This document shows positions 63,041 to 64,000 of a DNA stretch of 64,000 bases, piece by piece. Made by a program: the position numbers and the translations under genes. The notes under the pieces were generated by a model that saw only the letters and a list, made by a program, of their open reading frames with translations, did not search any database and was not told the DNA's origin. Numbering within the stretch: position 1 is the stretch's first letter; every line of letters starts with the position of its first letter. Source of the stretch: Rana temporaria (lineage: Eukaryota; Chordata; Amphibia; Anura; Ranidae); assembly GCF_905171775.1 (NCBI RefSeq), contig NC_053497.1, positions 99,878,157-99,942,156 of the forward strand, given 5' to 3'.

Positions 63041-63451
63041 CAAAGAATAAAAGCCTGGTTACAACTCTCAAACTGTATGTCTAAGCTTAAAAAAAAAAAA
63101 GAAAAAGAAACTGAAAAGCATGCCAAAGTTCATGGTCTACATACAAATGTTCAATTATTTTATCCACATCTAAATAGAACCAACATAGATAAAGACTGAA
63201 AAGACTAAAAAGTTTTGGCCAAGAATTATGTTAAAATAAACAAATAATAGTTTATTTTAACATAAATCTTGGCCAAGACTTGTTTGTCTTTCTAGGCTTT
63301 ATTATGTTGGTTCTACTTAGATGTGAAAAAATAATTGTACTTTTGTACGTAGAGCATGAACTTTTGCGTGCTCCTCAGTTTTTGTTATTTTCTTTCAAGC
63401 TTAGATATATTAGGTGGAGTTTGAGAGTCACAACCAGGCTTTTATTCTTTG
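63041..63451. repeat. 411-bp hairpin (inverted repeat with arms of about 200 bp)
   Basis: The left arm from caaagaataaaagcctggtt to ttaaaataaac (63241) is the inverse of the right arm from gtttattttaa (63250) to aaccaggcttttattctttg. The loop is about 8 bases. Arms differ by scattered substitutions and small indels. Non-coding. Confidence 0.8.
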
Positions 63452-63646
63452 TGCGTTTTGATTTGGAGAATGGTTTAAAATAAAGCCAATCCTATCACAT
63501 GGACACAAGAGCTGGGTCTAGAACATCGAATGCATTTAGTATCTGGACATTTACTACCACATCCAAAAATGAGATAGACCCATATTATTTCATGCATCAA
63601 AGAACTAGTGCCCATATAACCATATGCACACAGGTACTGGGCACCT

Positions 63647-64000
63647 TGGGCCTGATTCCCAAAAGAGATACGCAGACTTAACTCCAGTTTTCTAAATTTA
63701 CACGGCGCGTATATTTGCGCACGATCTTCAAAACGGGTTAAGCAAAGATTTCCGTATTTTCAGCCGTACTTAAATTAGTTACACCAGCGCATCCCCGGGC
63801 GCAAATTACGCTAGTCTCGCCGCTGTTTTTGATAGGCAAAGATGCAAATGAGGGAGTTAGGGCGATTCTCAAAATTAAGTGTGTGCGCCGTATTTTCCGC
63901 CCTGTGCGCACCTGTTAGTTTTCCTGACTAAATTTCCACATTATAAAACCAGCCCTAATTTTACACATGCCGTGGAAGGGTTTGCTGTAGGTAGTGACTA
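63647..64000. mobile_element. DNA repeat running off the window end
   Basis: It begins cttgggcctgattcccaaaa, followed by cacggcgcgtatatttgcgc and other gcgc-rich text. The start resembles the ..gattcac / gaatc-type end of the element at 45612. The right end lies outside the window. Confidence 0.45.

Noticed and set aside
55300..64000. A neighbouring gene on the minus strand (PAN3 lies next to the 3' end of FLT1 in mammals)
   Set aside because: I looked for recognisable terminal PAN3 coding sequence and saw none; it may lie beyond the window.

Overview
The window looks like vertebrate genomic DNA, most probably from a ranid (true) frog. It has small exons separated by kilobase introns, GT-AG splice sites, and very many short terminal-inverted-repeat DNA transposons. 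Several of these belong to families I recognise from ranid genomes: the GTACACACGA-ended MITEs, the TTAACCACTT-ended elements and the TTAACCTCCC-ended elements. The species assignment is inference; no marker gene is present.

The one host gene supported by the sequence is the 3' half of FLT1 (VEGF receptor 1), on the + strand. Thirteen coding exons between 3698 and 47232 join in one frame with consistent splice phases: 1517 nt, about 505 residues, ending in a stop. They run from the glycine-rich ATP loop of the tyrosine kinase domain, through the kinase insert, the HRD and DFG motifs and the activation loop, to the end of the C-terminal tail. Counting back from the 30 exons of vertebrate VEGFR genes, these are exons 18-30. 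The extracellular Ig domains, transmembrane segment and juxtamembrane exon lie upstream of the window. FLT1 rather than KDR or FLT4 is indicated by the EYCKYGNLSNYL stretch, the LLQANVQQ-GKDYIP junction, the KTF.E and SKSKES motifs, and the PPPDYNSV C-terminus. Two features depart from mammalian FLT1: an Asp in the activation loop where mammals have Asn, and a tail lacking counterparts of two mammalian tyrosines while keeping a KDR/FLT4-like DSGMVL motif.

Layout: 1-3697 is intron packed with repeats, including a truncated TTAA element, MITEs and a hAT element with an internal minisatellite. 3698-38603 holds exons 18-29 with repeat-rich introns. One intron carries a complete Tc1 element (20117-21735) with an intact 340-residue DD34E transposase on the minus strand; another carries an 822-bp foldback. 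38604-47021 is an 8.4-kb intron almost filled with DNA elements. 47022-47232 is the terminal coding exon. The 3' UTR follows, with candidate poly(A) signals near 48.55-48.58 kb and 54.99-55.23 kb. From about 55.3 kb to the end no gene is visible: there is a degenerate minisatellite, three hAT-like copies or fragments, a four-layer nested transposon stack (60195-62835) and a 411-bp hairpin.

I found no new multi-gene system. The most rewarding observations are the FLT1 sequence differences, the intact Tc1 element, the pair of hAT elements that share ends but carry different minisatellites, the crowding of MITEs with shared termini, and several very long near-perfect palindromes.
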